From NCBI GenBank assembly GCA_937907485.1, contig CALESR010000179.1, positions 1 to 5,571 of the forward strand: 5,571 bases of DNA. The letters are read 5' to 3'. The notes below the pieces were generated by a model, which saw nothing but the letters and a program-made list of their open reading frames with translations, did no database searches and had not been told where the DNA came from. This document shows positions 1 through 5,571 of the stretch, piece after piece (within the stretch, counting starts at the first letter, position 1; every line of letters begins with the position of its first letter). A program made the translations under genes and the position numbers. The DNA is from an uncultured Paracoccaceae bacterium (GTDB taxonomy: Bacteria > Pseudomonadota > Alphaproteobacteria > Rhodobacterales > Rhodobacteraceae).

Positions 1-17
1 CCCCGCACCCTGCCGCC

Positions 18-692
18 ATGCGCCGCACCGACCGCCTGTTTGACCTTATCCAGATCCTGCGCGACGGGCGGTTGCACACCGCCCGCGTCATGGCCGAAAC
101 GCTGGAGGTTTCGGTCCGCACGATCTGGCGGGACATGGCGACGCTGGTGGCCTCGGGCCTGCCGGTCGAGGGCGAGCGCGGGGTCGGGTATATCCTTTAC
201 GAGCCGATCAGCCTGCCGCCGCTGACCCTGACACCGGACGAGGTGCAGGCGCTGAGTCTGGGCCTGCAACTGGTGACCGAGGGGGCCGACCCGTCGTTGG
301 CGGGGGCGGCGGCGTCGTTGCGCGGCAAGATTTCTGCGGTGGTGCCCGCGCGTCTGGGCCTCGATCATGGCGGCGAGACATGGGTGTTTCCCGGCGCCGA
401 GGCGATGGCCGCCGCGCGGCATCTGCCCGCGTTGCGGCGCGCCATCCGGGTGCGTGAAACGCTGCAGATCACCTATCGCGACGCGGACGCCGTGCTGTCC
501 GAGCGCCGGGTCCGGCCGCTGGTGCTGGAGTTCTGGGGCCGGGTCTGGACCTTGGCGAGTTGGTGCGAGACGCGGCGCGATTATCGCAGTTTTCGGGTGG
601 ATCGGTTGCAAACCGTCCAGCCCACCGGCGCGGCATTCCGCGACGAGGCTGGGCGCGATCTTGCCGGTTGGCGCGCAGTCACCGCTAGTTGA
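18..692 (+). CDS. YafY-type HTH/WYL-domain transcriptional regulator
   Basis: This 224-residue protein is a likely DNA-binding regulator of the YafY/DeoR-like family. Residues about 4-60 form a winged helix-turn-helix: the start MRRTDRLFDLIQIL, a recognition helix around SVRTIWRDMATL (32-43) and a wing ending GERGVGYIL (52-60). Residues about 136-200 form a WYL domain, with a YRD motif at 152-154, the RVRPL strand at 163-167 and the FWGRVWTLASWC stretch (171-182) followed by YRSFRVDRL (188-196). WYL domains are known to bind ligands or nucleic acids in regulators, including some defence-linked ones; nothing nearby suggests defence here. The ATG at 18 gives the family's usual N-terminus. No clear Shine-Dalgarno is seen in the 17 bases before it, so an upstream start outside the window is not excluded. 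It converges on the PHP gene, and its own target is unknown. Confidence 0.88.
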   Translation: MRRTDRLFDLIQILRDGRLHTARVMAETLEVSVRTIWRDMATLVASGLPVEGERGVGYILYEPISLPPLTLTPDEVQALSLGLQLVTEGADPSLAGAAASLRGKISAVVPARLGLDHGGETWVFPGAEAMAAARHLPALRRAIRVRETLQITYRDADAVLSERRVRPLVLEFWGRVWTLASWCETRRDYRSFRVDRLQTVQPTGAAFRDEAGRDLAGWRAVTAS

Positions 693-712
693 CCGCCCGG
701 CAAGGATCTTGC
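657..712. repeat. Overlapping inverted repeats at the convergent gene junction
   Basis: CTTGCCGG (660-667) is the reverse complement of CCGGCAAG (697-704). The pairing extends to GATC on both outer sides (657-660 and 705-708) if one base is bulged. The right arm can instead form a tight local hairpin, GCAAG-GAT-CTTGC (700-712). GATCTTGC is also directly repeated at 657-664 and 705-712. The structures span the regulator's stop codon and the 33 bases before the stop of the opposing PHP gene. They could end transcription from both sides, but neither strand has a U-tract, so this is not a canonical intrinsic terminator. Confidence 0.4.
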
Positions 713-725
713 GCTGGCAGGCGTG

Positions 726-1649
726 TCACCGCCAGATCGGGTTCGACCACGCCCGTTTGCCCGCCGCGTCGATCACGGCGATCCGCAGCCACGGGCTGTC
801 GCCCAGCCGGTCGAGCGAGACCTCGGTTCGTGTCATCGAGGCGCCGTGCACGCCCTTGGCGCCGCTGCCGCGACCCATCGCCACGACCGAGGCCACGGCC
901 GAGCTTTCGACGATCACCTTGCGCCCCTCGACCCGGATATCGTGCAGGTCCGGCCCCTGACTGGAATAGAAATCACCCGATTTCAGCGCCGTCAGCAGGG
1001 CCTCGGGCGTGTTCTGCGTCGCCTTGACCATGACCCAGCCGCCGAAATGGTCGGGCTCGGAAAAATGCGCGTCGTCGGTGGCGATCAGGGTCACGGGCCG
1101 CCCCTCGGTCAGCAACTGATCGGCCAGCGCAAAGCCGTCGGGCCGGTCGCAACCCATCGCGCAGCCGTGGTTATAGACCTCGACCGCGTGGGCCGCGTCG
1201 ATCTCATGCATGTCCTCCAGCGTCAGGCCGGACCATTGCGGATGCGCGATGGCGACAAAGGCCCCGGCCTGCACCGCCCGGCGTGCGATCTGGGCGCCGG
1301 TTTCCTGATTGGCCACCGGGCGGAAATGCGGCGCGTTCGGGCGGGCGAAATCGGCGGGCAGGCCGACGGCGAGGATATGCCACAACTCGCCATTGCGCTG
1401 GGCGCCCGCGTGCAGTTCGGCGCCCAGAAGGGTGGTGAAACCCTCGGAGCGGTATGGCAGGGTATCGGTGAGCGGATAGTCATAAAGGCCAATGAAGTGA
1501 TCGGTGAGCGCGAGAAAATCATAGCCCTGCGCGCGGTAGCGGCGGCAGACCTCGCCCGGCGACAACTCGCCGTCCGAGTTGGTGGAATGCGTGTGCAGGT
1601 TGCCGCGCCAGAAGCGGCCGGGGGCGGTAAAGGCAGAGGGGCGGAGCAT
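726..1649 (-). CDS. PHP-domain metal-dependent phosphoesterase (CehA-like)
   Basis: A 307-residue protein of the polymerase and histidinol phosphatase (PHP) superfamily, predicted to hydrolyse a phosphoester at a multinuclear metal site. All the expected ligand motifs are visible: HTH at 19-21, D26 in the SDG turn, TDH at 49-51, GAELH at 76-80 (E78, H80), H91, IAHPQW with H136, and DDAH at 192-195. The C-terminal stretch about 205-235 (GGWVMVKA, then EALLTALKSGDFYSSQGP) is typical of the CehA/McbA-like branch rather than of histidinol phosphatase or DNA polymerase subunits. No signal peptide is seen, so it is probably cytoplasmic. The ATG at 1649 is preceded by TGAGG (minus strand, 1659-1655) at 5 bases. 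It is divergent from the HutD-like gene. The substrate is unknown; an oligoribonuclease or nucleotide phosphatase role known for some relatives is possible but not shown. Confidence 0.88.
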   Translation of the reverse strand: MLRPSAFTAPGRFWRGNLHTHSTNSDGELSPGEVCRRYRAQGYDFLALTDHFIGLYDYPLTDTLPYRSEGFTTLLGAELHAGAQRNGELWHILAVGLPADFARPNAPHFRPVANQETGAQIARRAVQAGAFVAIAHPQWSGLTLEDMHEIDAAHAVEVYNHGCAMGCDRPDGFALADQLLTEGRPVTLIATDDAHFSEPDHFGGWVMVKATQNTPEALLTALKSGDFYSSQGPDLHDIRVEGRKVIVESSAVASVVAMGRGSGAKGVHGASMTRTEVSLDRLGDSPWLRIAVIDAAGKRAWSNPIWR

Positions 1650-1714
1650 GGGAACCTCAGGGTTGCGCCGCTGCAGCCTAACGATGCCGGGGCGACAATC
1701 CAGAGGGGGATGGC
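1650..1714. promoter_or_regulatory. Divergent intergenic region, probable back-to-back promoters
   Basis: These 65 bases separate the starts of two divergent genes, so promoters for both must lie here or within the opposing coding sequence. The ribosome binding sites are clear: TGAGG for the PHP gene and a purine run AGAGGGGGA (1702-1710) for the HutD-like gene. I found no pair of -35/-10 hexamers at 16-18 base spacing on either strand. The call therefore rests on gene geometry alone. Confidence 0.4.
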
Positions 1715-2266
1715 ATGGATGTGATCCGGGCCGCCGATCTGGTGGCGATGCCGTGGAAGAACGGCGGCGGGGTGACGCGCGAGGTGGCGGTGCAGCCGCC
1801 GGGCGCGGGGTTCGACGCCTTTGACTGGCGGCTGTCGATGGCCGATATCACCCAAGACGGGCCGTTTTCGCCGCTGCCGGGGGTGGACCGGGTGCTGATC
1901 CTGATGCAGGGCGGCGGGCTGGTGCTGGACGGCATCGCGCCGCAGCCGATGCAGGCCGGGGACCGCGCCGATTTTCCCGGCGAGGCGGCGGTGACGGGGC
2001 GGCTGACGGCGGGGCCGGTGCGCGACCTCAACCTGATGCTGCGGCGCGGTCGGATGCGGGCCGAGGTGCGGGCCGTCACGCTGGAGGGGCGGTTGGCGCT
2101 GGATCTGACCGGCCCGCAGACGCTGCTGGTGCTGCGCGAGGGGGCACTGGACTGCGGCGGTCTGCGCGCCGGGCGGCAGGACACGCTGGTCCTCGGCGCC
2201 GGTCTGGCCGTGGTCGAGGGCAGCGCAGAGCTGGTGGTGATCGGCCTGATCCCGCCCGCGGCCTGA
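1715..2266 (+). CDS. HutD/Ves family protein
   Basis: A 183-residue protein of the HutD/Ves family, which has a bicupin-like fold. The two family hallmarks are present: MPWKNGGGVTREV at residues 12-24 and FDWRLSMADITQDGPFSPLPGVDR at about 36-59, followed by a glycine-rich turn and LVLDG (69-73). Length is typical for the family. The start at 1715 follows a strong purine-rich ribosome binding site ending 4 bases upstream; an overlapping ATG at 1710 is out of frame. HutD is found in histidine-utilisation operons of some Proteobacteria and Ves in E. coli is reported as stress or cold linked, but the biochemical role is not settled. No hut genes occur in this window, so I leave the symbol empty. 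The gene begins 65 bases from the divergent PHP gene. Confidence 0.87.
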   Translation: MDVIRAADLVAMPWKNGGGVTREVAVQPPGAGFDAFDWRLSMADITQDGPFSPLPGVDRVLILMQGGGLVLDGIAPQPMQAGDRADFPGEAAVTGRLTAGPVRDLNLMLRRGRMRAEVRAVTLEGRLALDLTGPQTLLVLREGALDCGGLRAGRQDTLVLGAGLAVVEGSAELVVIGLIPPAA

Positions 2267-2271
2267 GGGTT

Positions 2272-2289
2272 TTTCGCACGAAATCGTGC
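2272..2289. repeat. Two overlapping short palindromes
   Basis: TTTCG-CA-CGAAA (2272-2283) and GCACGA-AA-TCGTGC (2276-2289) share bases, so only one hairpin can form at a time. They start 6 bases after the stop of the HutD-like gene. The T-run comes before the hairpin on the + strand rather than after it, so it does not fit an intrinsic terminator for that gene. A protein-binding site or chance are the alternatives. Confidence 0.35.
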
Positions 2290-2341
2290 TGGCCCCTACC
2301 CATCGACCCCGCAGCGCGCTAGACCTTTGCGCGCATTGCAC

Positions 2342-2346
2342 GAGGA
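2342..2346 (+). promoter_or_regulatory. Ribosome binding site that fixes the rnd start
   Basis: GAGGA lies 5 bases before the ATG at 2352. The reading frame is open further upstream to a GTG at 2286, but that start has no comparable site and would add 22 residues unlike RNase D. Confidence 0.75.
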
Positions 2347-2351
2347 TAATC

Positions 2352-2963
2352 ATGGCCATCACGCTGTATCGCAACGATTTGCCCGACGGGCTGGACCTGG
2401 GCCCGGTGGTGGCCATCGACTGCGAGACGATGGGGTTGAACCCGCATCGCGACCGGCTGTGTCTGGTGCAACTGTCGGGCGGTGACGGGAATGCGCATCT
2501 GGTGCAGATCACGCAGGATCAGACGGACGCGCCCAATCTGAAGCGGCTGCTGGCTGACCCCAAGGTGCTGAAACTGTTCCATTTCGGCCGGTTTGACATT
2601 GCGGTCATGCAGCATCGGTTCGGCGTGCTGGCCGCGCCGGTCTGGTGCACCAAGATCGCCTCGAAACTGGTGCGGACCTTTACCGACCGCCACGGGCTGA
2701 AATATCTGCTGGCCGATCTGCTGGGCGTCGATATCTCGAAGCTGCAGCAGACCAGCGACTGGGGCGCGCCCGAGATCACCGCGGCGCAGCGCGATTATGC
2801 CGCGTCGGATGTGCTGTATCTGCACCGGCTGAAGGCCGAGTTGGAGCGCATGTTGGCGCGCGAGGGGCGCGCAGGCGTGGCGCAGGCCTGTTTCGATTTC
2901 CTGCCGACGCGGGCGATGCTGGATCTGGCGGGCTGGCCCGAGGACGATATTTTCGCGCATTGA
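2352..2963 (+). CDS. rnd: Ribonuclease D, short exonuclease-domain form
   Basis: A 203-residue 3'-5' exoribonuclease of the DEDDy class, expected to trim the 3' ends of tRNA and other structured RNA precursors in the cytoplasm using two metal ions. The three exonuclease motifs are intact: Exo I AIDCETMGL with D23 and E25, Exo II FHFGRFDIAVM with D82, and Exo III DYAASDVLYL with Y149 and D153. E. coli RNase D is about 375 residues because of two C-terminal HRDC domains; those are absent here, as is common in alphaproteobacteria. The start is the ATG with GAGGA 5 bases upstream. It is followed by lptC after 15 bases and is probably the first gene of the operon. Confidence 0.93.
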   Translation: MAITLYRNDLPDGLDLGPVVAIDCETMGLNPHRDRLCLVQLSGGDGNAHLVQITQDQTDAPNLKRLLADPKVLKLFHFGRFDIAVMQHRFGVLAAPVWCTKIASKLVRTFTDRHGLKYLLADLLGVDISKLQQTSDWGAPEITAAQRDYAASDVLYLHRLKAELERMLAREGRAGVAQACFDFLPTRAMLDLAGWPEDDIFAH

Positions 2964-2978
2964 CGGGGGTCCGGCGGC

Positions 2979-3602
2979 ATGGCGATGGCAGAGCAGAGCA
3001 GACAGCGGGGCGGACCCTCGCGGCTGGTCGGGGTGCTGAAGGTGGTGATGCCGCTGACCGCGCTGGTGCTGCTGTCGCTGGTGTTCCTGCTGGCGCGCAC
3101 GATTGACCCGACGCAGGCCATCGCCACCGCCGAGATCGACGTCGAAGAGCGGGCGCGTGATCCGCGGTTGTCGGGCGCGCGGTATGCCGGGGTGACCGAG
3201 GACGGCGCGGCGCTGGGCATTCGGGCGGAAACCGCGCGCTCGGACCCGACGGGGGCGATGCGGCTGACGGTGACCGGCCTCGAACTGTCGCTGCAAGGGG
3301 CGGATGGCGAGGATTTCGAGGCGCGTTCGGCGCGGGGTGTCATCGACCGCGGCCTTGGCCGGTTCGAGATGTCGGGCGGGTTGGAGATCGTCGCCACGCC
3401 CGGCTATCGGCTGACCACGCAACGGCTGACCGGGTTGCTGGATTCGACGCTGATGCAGGCGCCGATGGCGGTTTCGGGGCTGGCCCCGGCGGGCGAGATC
3501 ACCGCGGGCCGGATGGAGCTGCGGGCGGAATCGGCACCGGGCACCGGTTATCGGCTTGTTTTTGCCGGTGGTGTGCGGTTGAACTATCTTCCAGTCGAGT
3601 GA
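2979..3602 (+). CDS. lptC: LPS export protein LptC
   Basis: A 207-residue LptC, the bitopic inner-membrane protein that takes lipopolysaccharide from the LptB2FG transporter and passes it to LptA. One transmembrane segment is clear at about residues 16-39, after a short basic cytoplasmic tail. The rest is periplasmic and rich in alternating strands, as expected for the beta-jellyroll (for example LRLTVTGLELSLQG and FEMSGGLEIVATPGYRLTTQRL). Sequence identity within this family is low, so the call rests on topology, length and position directly before lptA. The ATG at 2979 follows a G-rich run (2964-2969); a second in-frame ATG at 2985 is an alternative that removes two residues. Its stop codon forms part of the lptA ribosome binding site. 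Confidence 0.88.
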   Translation: MAMAEQSRQRGGPSRLVGVLKVVMPLTALVLLSLVFLLARTIDPTQAIATAEIDVEERARDPRLSGARYAGVTEDGAALGIRAETARSDPTGAMRLTVTGLELSLQGADGEDFEARSARGVIDRGLGRFEMSGGLEIVATPGYRLTTQRLTGLLDSTLMQAPMAVSGLAPAGEITAGRMELRAESAPGTGYRLVFAGGVRLNYLPVE

Positions 3603-3612
3603 GGATCACCCC

Positions 3613-4107
3613 ATGCTGCGTTTCGCCCAATGCCTGATCCTGTTGGCGGGGTTGCTGGCCACCCCTGCCGTCGCGCAGGATGTGGCCATCCGCTTTGGCG
3701 ACTCGCTGCGGCTGGATGGCTCGCCACTGGAGGTGACCGCCGACAGTCTGGTCGTCGACCAGACTACGGGCGCCACGGAATTCACCGGCAACGTGTTGGC
3801 GGTGCAGGGCGAGATGCGGATTTCCGCCACGGCGCTGCGGCTGGAATATGCCACCGGCACCACCTCAGGGTCGCAGCGGATCGGTCGCATTCTGGCCTCG
3901 GGCAATGTTCTGATGGTCACTGCGAGCGAGGCGATCGAGGCGCGCGAGGCGATCTATTCCCTGGAGGATCAGACGCTGGAGATGACCGGCGACGTGGTGC
4001 TGGTGCAGGGGCCGAACATGCTGTCGGGTGAACGATTTGTCGCTGATCTGCGCACCGGGTCCGGCCGGATGGTCGGCCGCGTGCGCACCATCATCCGGAT
4101 GGAATGA
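3613..4107 (+). CDS. lptA: LPS transport periplasmic protein LptA
   Basis: A 164-residue OstA-like protein that polymerises as the periplasmic bridge carrying lipopolysaccharide from LptC to the outer-membrane LptD. A Sec signal peptide covers residues 1-21, with a hydrophobic core from about 7 to 16 and a signal peptidase I site AVA before Q22. The mature part shows the repeated strand pattern of the family: PLEVTADSLVVDQTTGATEFTGNV, then LASGNVLMVTASEAIEA, then LEMTGDVVLVQGPNMLSGERFVADLRTG near the C-terminus. Ribosome binding site TGAGGA (3600-3605) overlaps the lptC stop, 7 bases before the ATG, which suggests coupled translation. A 21-base palindrome lies within the codons for S45-T51. 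Confidence 0.93.
   Translation: MLRFAQCLILLAGLLATPAVAQDVAIRFGDSLRLDGSPLEVTADSLVVDQTTGATEFTGNVLAVQGEMRISATALRLEYATGTTSGSQRIGRILASGNVLMVTASEAIEAREAIYSLEDQTLEMTGDVVLVQGPNMLSGERFVADLRTGSGRMVGRVRTIIRME
3745..3765. repeat. Near-perfect 21-base palindrome inside lptA
   Basis: The arm AGTCTGGTCG (3745-3754) and the arm CGACCAGACT (3756-3765) are exact reverse complements around a single T at 3755. As RNA it can form a 9-pair stem with a GUC triloop. It encodes S45-LVVDQ-T51 of LptA. It could be a dimeric protein-binding site or an mRNA structure, or it may arise by chance from codon choice. Confidence 0.6.
4101..4104 (+). promoter_or_regulatory. Ribosome binding site supporting the TTG start of lptB
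   Basis: GGAA, inside the run GGATGGAA at the 3' end of lptA, lies 7 bases before the TTG at 4112. It is modest in strength but well spaced, and no ATG in this frame lies near the expected N-terminus. Confidence 0.55.
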
Positions 4108-4111
4108 TCCC

Positions 4112-4852
4112 TTGCCCAACACCGCCCGTTCCGGCGCCGGTCTGGAGATCACCGGCCTGCGCAAGTCCTACAAACGCCGACAGGTGCTGCGCGGCATCGA
4201 CCTGACCCTGCACCGGGGCGAGGTTGTGGCGCTGCTGGGCCCCAACGGGTCAGGCAAGACGACGTGTTTCTACTGCATCGCCGGGCTGGTTGCGGCGGAT
4301 GGCGGGCGGGTGGCGATTGACGGCGTCGATGTGACCGGCTGGCCGATGTATCGCCGCGCGCGGATGGGGATCGGCTATCTGCCGCAGGAGATGTCGATCT
4401 TTCGCGGGCTGACGGTCGAGGACAACATCAAGGCGATTCTGGAGATCACCGAGCCCGACCGCGCCACCCGCGCCGCAAGGCTGGAGGAATTGCTGGCCGA
4501 GTTCCACATCGAGCGGCTGCGCAAGTCGCCCGCGATGGCGCTGTCCGGGGGCGAGCGGCGGCGGTGCGAGATCGCGCGCTGTCTGGCGTCGAACCCGGCC
4601 TTCGTGCTGCTGGACGAGCCCTTTGCCGGGGTTGATCCGATTGCGGTGGGCGATATTCGCGGGCTGGTGGGCGATCTGACCGCGCGTGGCATCGGCGTGC
4701 TCATCACCGACCACAACGTGCGCGAGACGCTTGAGATCGTTGACCGCGCCTATATCCTGCATGACGGAACCGTGCTGATGAGCGGTTCGGCTGACGAGGT
4801 GGTGGCGAATGCCGATGTGCGCCGCGTCTATCTGGGTGAGTCTTTTCGCTGA
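4112..4852 (+). CDS. lptB: LPS export ABC transporter ATP-binding protein LptB
   Basis: A 246-residue ABC ATPase that, as a dimer with LptF and LptG, powers extraction of lipopolysaccharide from the inner membrane. All nucleotide-binding motifs are present: Walker A GPNGSGKTT at 43-51, Q-loop Q92 in the LptB-specific stretch YLPQEMSIFRGLTVEDN (89-105), signature LSGGE at 144-148, Walker B FVLLDEP at 164-170 with D168 and E169, and switch H201 in ITDHNVRETL. The C-terminal VYLGESFR is typical of LptB. I place the start at TTG 4112, 4 bases after the lptA stop, giving the usual short N-terminus before LEITGLRKSYKRR. The next in-frame ATG is Met79, which would remove Walker A; the upstream GTG at 4028 would overlap lptA by 80 bases. 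Confidence 0.95.
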   Translation: MPNTARSGAGLEITGLRKSYKRRQVLRGIDLTLHRGEVVALLGPNGSGKTTCFYCIAGLVAADGGRVAIDGVDVTGWPMYRRARMGIGYLPQEMSIFRGLTVEDNIKAILEITEPDRATRAARLEELLAEFHIERLRKSPAMALSGGERRRCEIARCLASNPAFVLLDEPFAGVDPIAVGDIRGLVGDLTARGIGVLITDHNVRETLEIVDRAYILHDGTVLMSGSADEVVANADVRRVYLGESFR

Positions 4853-4861
4853 GGTGGGGCG

Positions 4862-5571
4862 ATGAGCCTGTCGCCACGGCTGGAACTGCGCGCCGAGCAG
4901 CGGCTGGCGCTGACGCCCGAGGTGCGGCTGCGGCTGTCGATGCTGCGCATGGGGCCGGCGGACCTCGACGAGGTGCTGGCGCACGAGGCCACGGCCAACC
5001 CGTTTTTGCGCCACACCCCGCGTGAGCCGGAGGGGTTTGCGCGGCTGGCGGAGGATCTGCTGGTGGCGGGCGCCCCCTCGCTGGACGAGGATCTGCGCGG
5101 GCAGATCGCCCTGATGGCCTTGCCCCGCGAGGTGGCGCGGCTGGCGGCGGCGTTGGTGGGCGAGCTGGACGACGAGGGGTTGCTGAACCCCGGCGCGCTG
5201 GAGGGGCTGCCAGCGGAACTGGCCGAGGCGGCGCTGGCCGCGCTGCAGTCCTGCGATCCGGTGGGGATCGGCGCGCGCAATTCGGCGGAATGCCTGCGGC
5301 TGCAACTGATGGACCGCGGGCTGAGCCTGTCCGAGGCCGTGGCGACGCTGGCGCAACTGGGCGCCTTTGCCCGGCAGGACTGGGCGGCGGCAGGGGCGGC
5401 GCTGGGGCTTGATCCGGCGGGGCTGCGGGCGCGGGCGGCGTTGCTGCGCGGGCTGACGCCGCGCCCGGTCTTGCCGGATCGCGCGCCGGTGCAGGCCCTG
5501 CGCGCGGACCTGTGCCTGCAGCGTCACCCCGATGGCCGCATCGCGCTGATCCCCGATGCGCGCAGTCGCCC
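4862..5571 (+). CDS. rpoN: RNA polymerase sigma-54 factor, 5' part (runs off the window)
   Basis: The first 236 codons of a sigma-54 factor; no stop occurs before the window ends. Region I (about 4-49) matches the family outline LxLRxxQxLxLTPxVxxxLxML...NPFL, the part that contacts AAA+ activators. The core-binding domain follows from about residue 73: SLDEDLRGQI, ALVGELDDEGLL (97-108), the family signature DPVGIGARNSAECLRLQL (132-149), and GLTPRPV (197-203), the counterpart of the usual LNPRPG. The helix-turn-helix and RpoN box would lie beyond the window. Region II is reduced to about 20 residues, and Region I has only one glutamine. The ATG at 4862 has GAGGTG (4851-4856), overlapping the lptB stop, 5 bases upstream. 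Position after lptB is classic for rpoN, where hpf and ptsN often follow. Confidence 0.9.
   Translation, partial: MSLSPRLELRAEQRLALTPEVRLRLSMLRMGPADLDEVLAHEATANPFLRHTPREPEGFARLAEDLLVAGAPSLDEDLRGQIALMALPREVARLAAALVGELDDEGLLNPGALEGLPAELAEAALAALQSCDPVGIGARNSAECLRLQLMDRGLSLSEAVATLAQLGAFARQDWAAAGAALGLDPAGLRARAALLRGLTPRPVLPDRAPVQALRADLCLQRHPDGRIALIPDARSR

Larger units (their letters stand above)
2267..2351 (+). promoter_or_regulatory. Gap before the rnd-lpt operon; likely promoter region
   Basis: At 85 bases this is the longest gap in the window and the most likely place for a promoter driving rnd and the genes after it. A GATAAT hexamer (2345-2350) resembles a -10 box, but it sits directly before the start codon and has no -35 at proper spacing, so I do not call it. 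A short hairpin lies at 2272-2289. Read-through from the HutD-like gene upstream is also possible. Confidence 0.3.

Noticed and set aside
18..692. WYL-domain regulator as a sign of a defence island
   Set aside because: Neighbours are housekeeping or metabolic genes; the YafY-like WYL layout is common outside defence loci.
1650..1714. Sigma-70 or sigma-54 promoter hexamers in the divergent region
   Set aside because: TTG-type and TA-type hexamers on either strand are about 12 bases apart or unpaired, and no TGGCAC-N5-TTGC pattern was found.
723..1724. Open frame of 333 codons on the plus strand opposite the PHP gene
   Set aside because: It mirrors the PHP gene almost end to end and lacks any protein motif, while the minus-strand product has every PHP metal ligand.
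2345..2350. GATAAT as a -10 promoter box
   Set aside because: It ends two bases before the rnd start codon, overlaps the ribosome binding site, and no -35 lies 16-18 bases upstream.
2286..2351. GTG at 2286 as the rnd start
   Set aside because: It lacks a ribosome binding site and adds residues not typical of RNase D; ATG 2352 has GAGGA at ideal spacing.
1223..2512. Minus-strand open frame of 429 codons across the PHP, HutD-like and rnd genes
   Set aside because: It overlaps three better-supported genes and its translation is Arg/Pro/Ser-rich without domain features.
2319..3422. Long open frame (367 codons) on the minus strand opposite rnd and lptC
   Set aside because: Low-complexity Arg/Gln/His translation, antisense to genes with intact motifs; no ribosome binding site or family match seen.
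4028..4111. GTG at 4028 as the lptB start
   Set aside because: It would overlap lptA by 80 bases and add 28 residues with no resemblance to LptB N-termini; TTG 4112 fits family length and has a spaced GGAA.
4250..5527. Long open frame (425 codons) on the minus strand opposite lptB and rpoN
   Set aside because: Its translation is Gln/Arg/His/Pro-rich with no recognisable domain, and it is antisense to two well-supported genes. This is the usual mirror of high-GC codon bias.

Overview
The window looks like ordinary chromosomal DNA from a high-GC alphaproteobacterium, most likely of the Rhodobacteraceae/Paracoccaceae. The reasons are the strongly G/C-ending codons, the order rnd-lptC-lptA-lptB-rpoN, a short RNase D that is exonuclease domain only, and the wording of the LptB and RpoN proteins. 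No transposase, phage gene, tRNA, rRNA or CRISPR array is visible. Genes fill almost all of it; no gap exceeds 85 bases.

Left part (1-2266): a YafY-type HTH/WYL transcription regulator (+) converges on a PHP-domain metal-dependent phosphoesterase (-). The phosphoesterase is divergent from a HutD/Ves family cupin-fold protein (+), with 65 bases between their starts. These three genes are accessory metabolic or regulatory functions whose substrates cannot be read from the sequence.

Right part (2352-5571): five genes on the + strand, packed closely enough to be one operon: rnd, lptC, lptA, lptB and the 5' part of rpoN, which runs off the window. The gaps are 15, 10, 4 and 9 bases. Several ribosome binding sites overlap the stop codon of the gene before, which points to coupled translation. 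LptC (inner-membrane anchored), LptA (periplasmic bridge) and LptB (cytoplasmic ATPase) are the core of the LPS export machine; LptF/LptG and LptD/LptE must be encoded elsewhere. RpoN (sigma-54) follows lptB, as in many Proteobacteria.

I do not see an undescribed system. The points most worth a second look are a 21-base near-perfect palindrome inside lptA, a TTG start for lptB, a glutamine-poor sigma-54 activator-interaction region with little Region II, and alternative hairpins at the junction of the two convergent genes.
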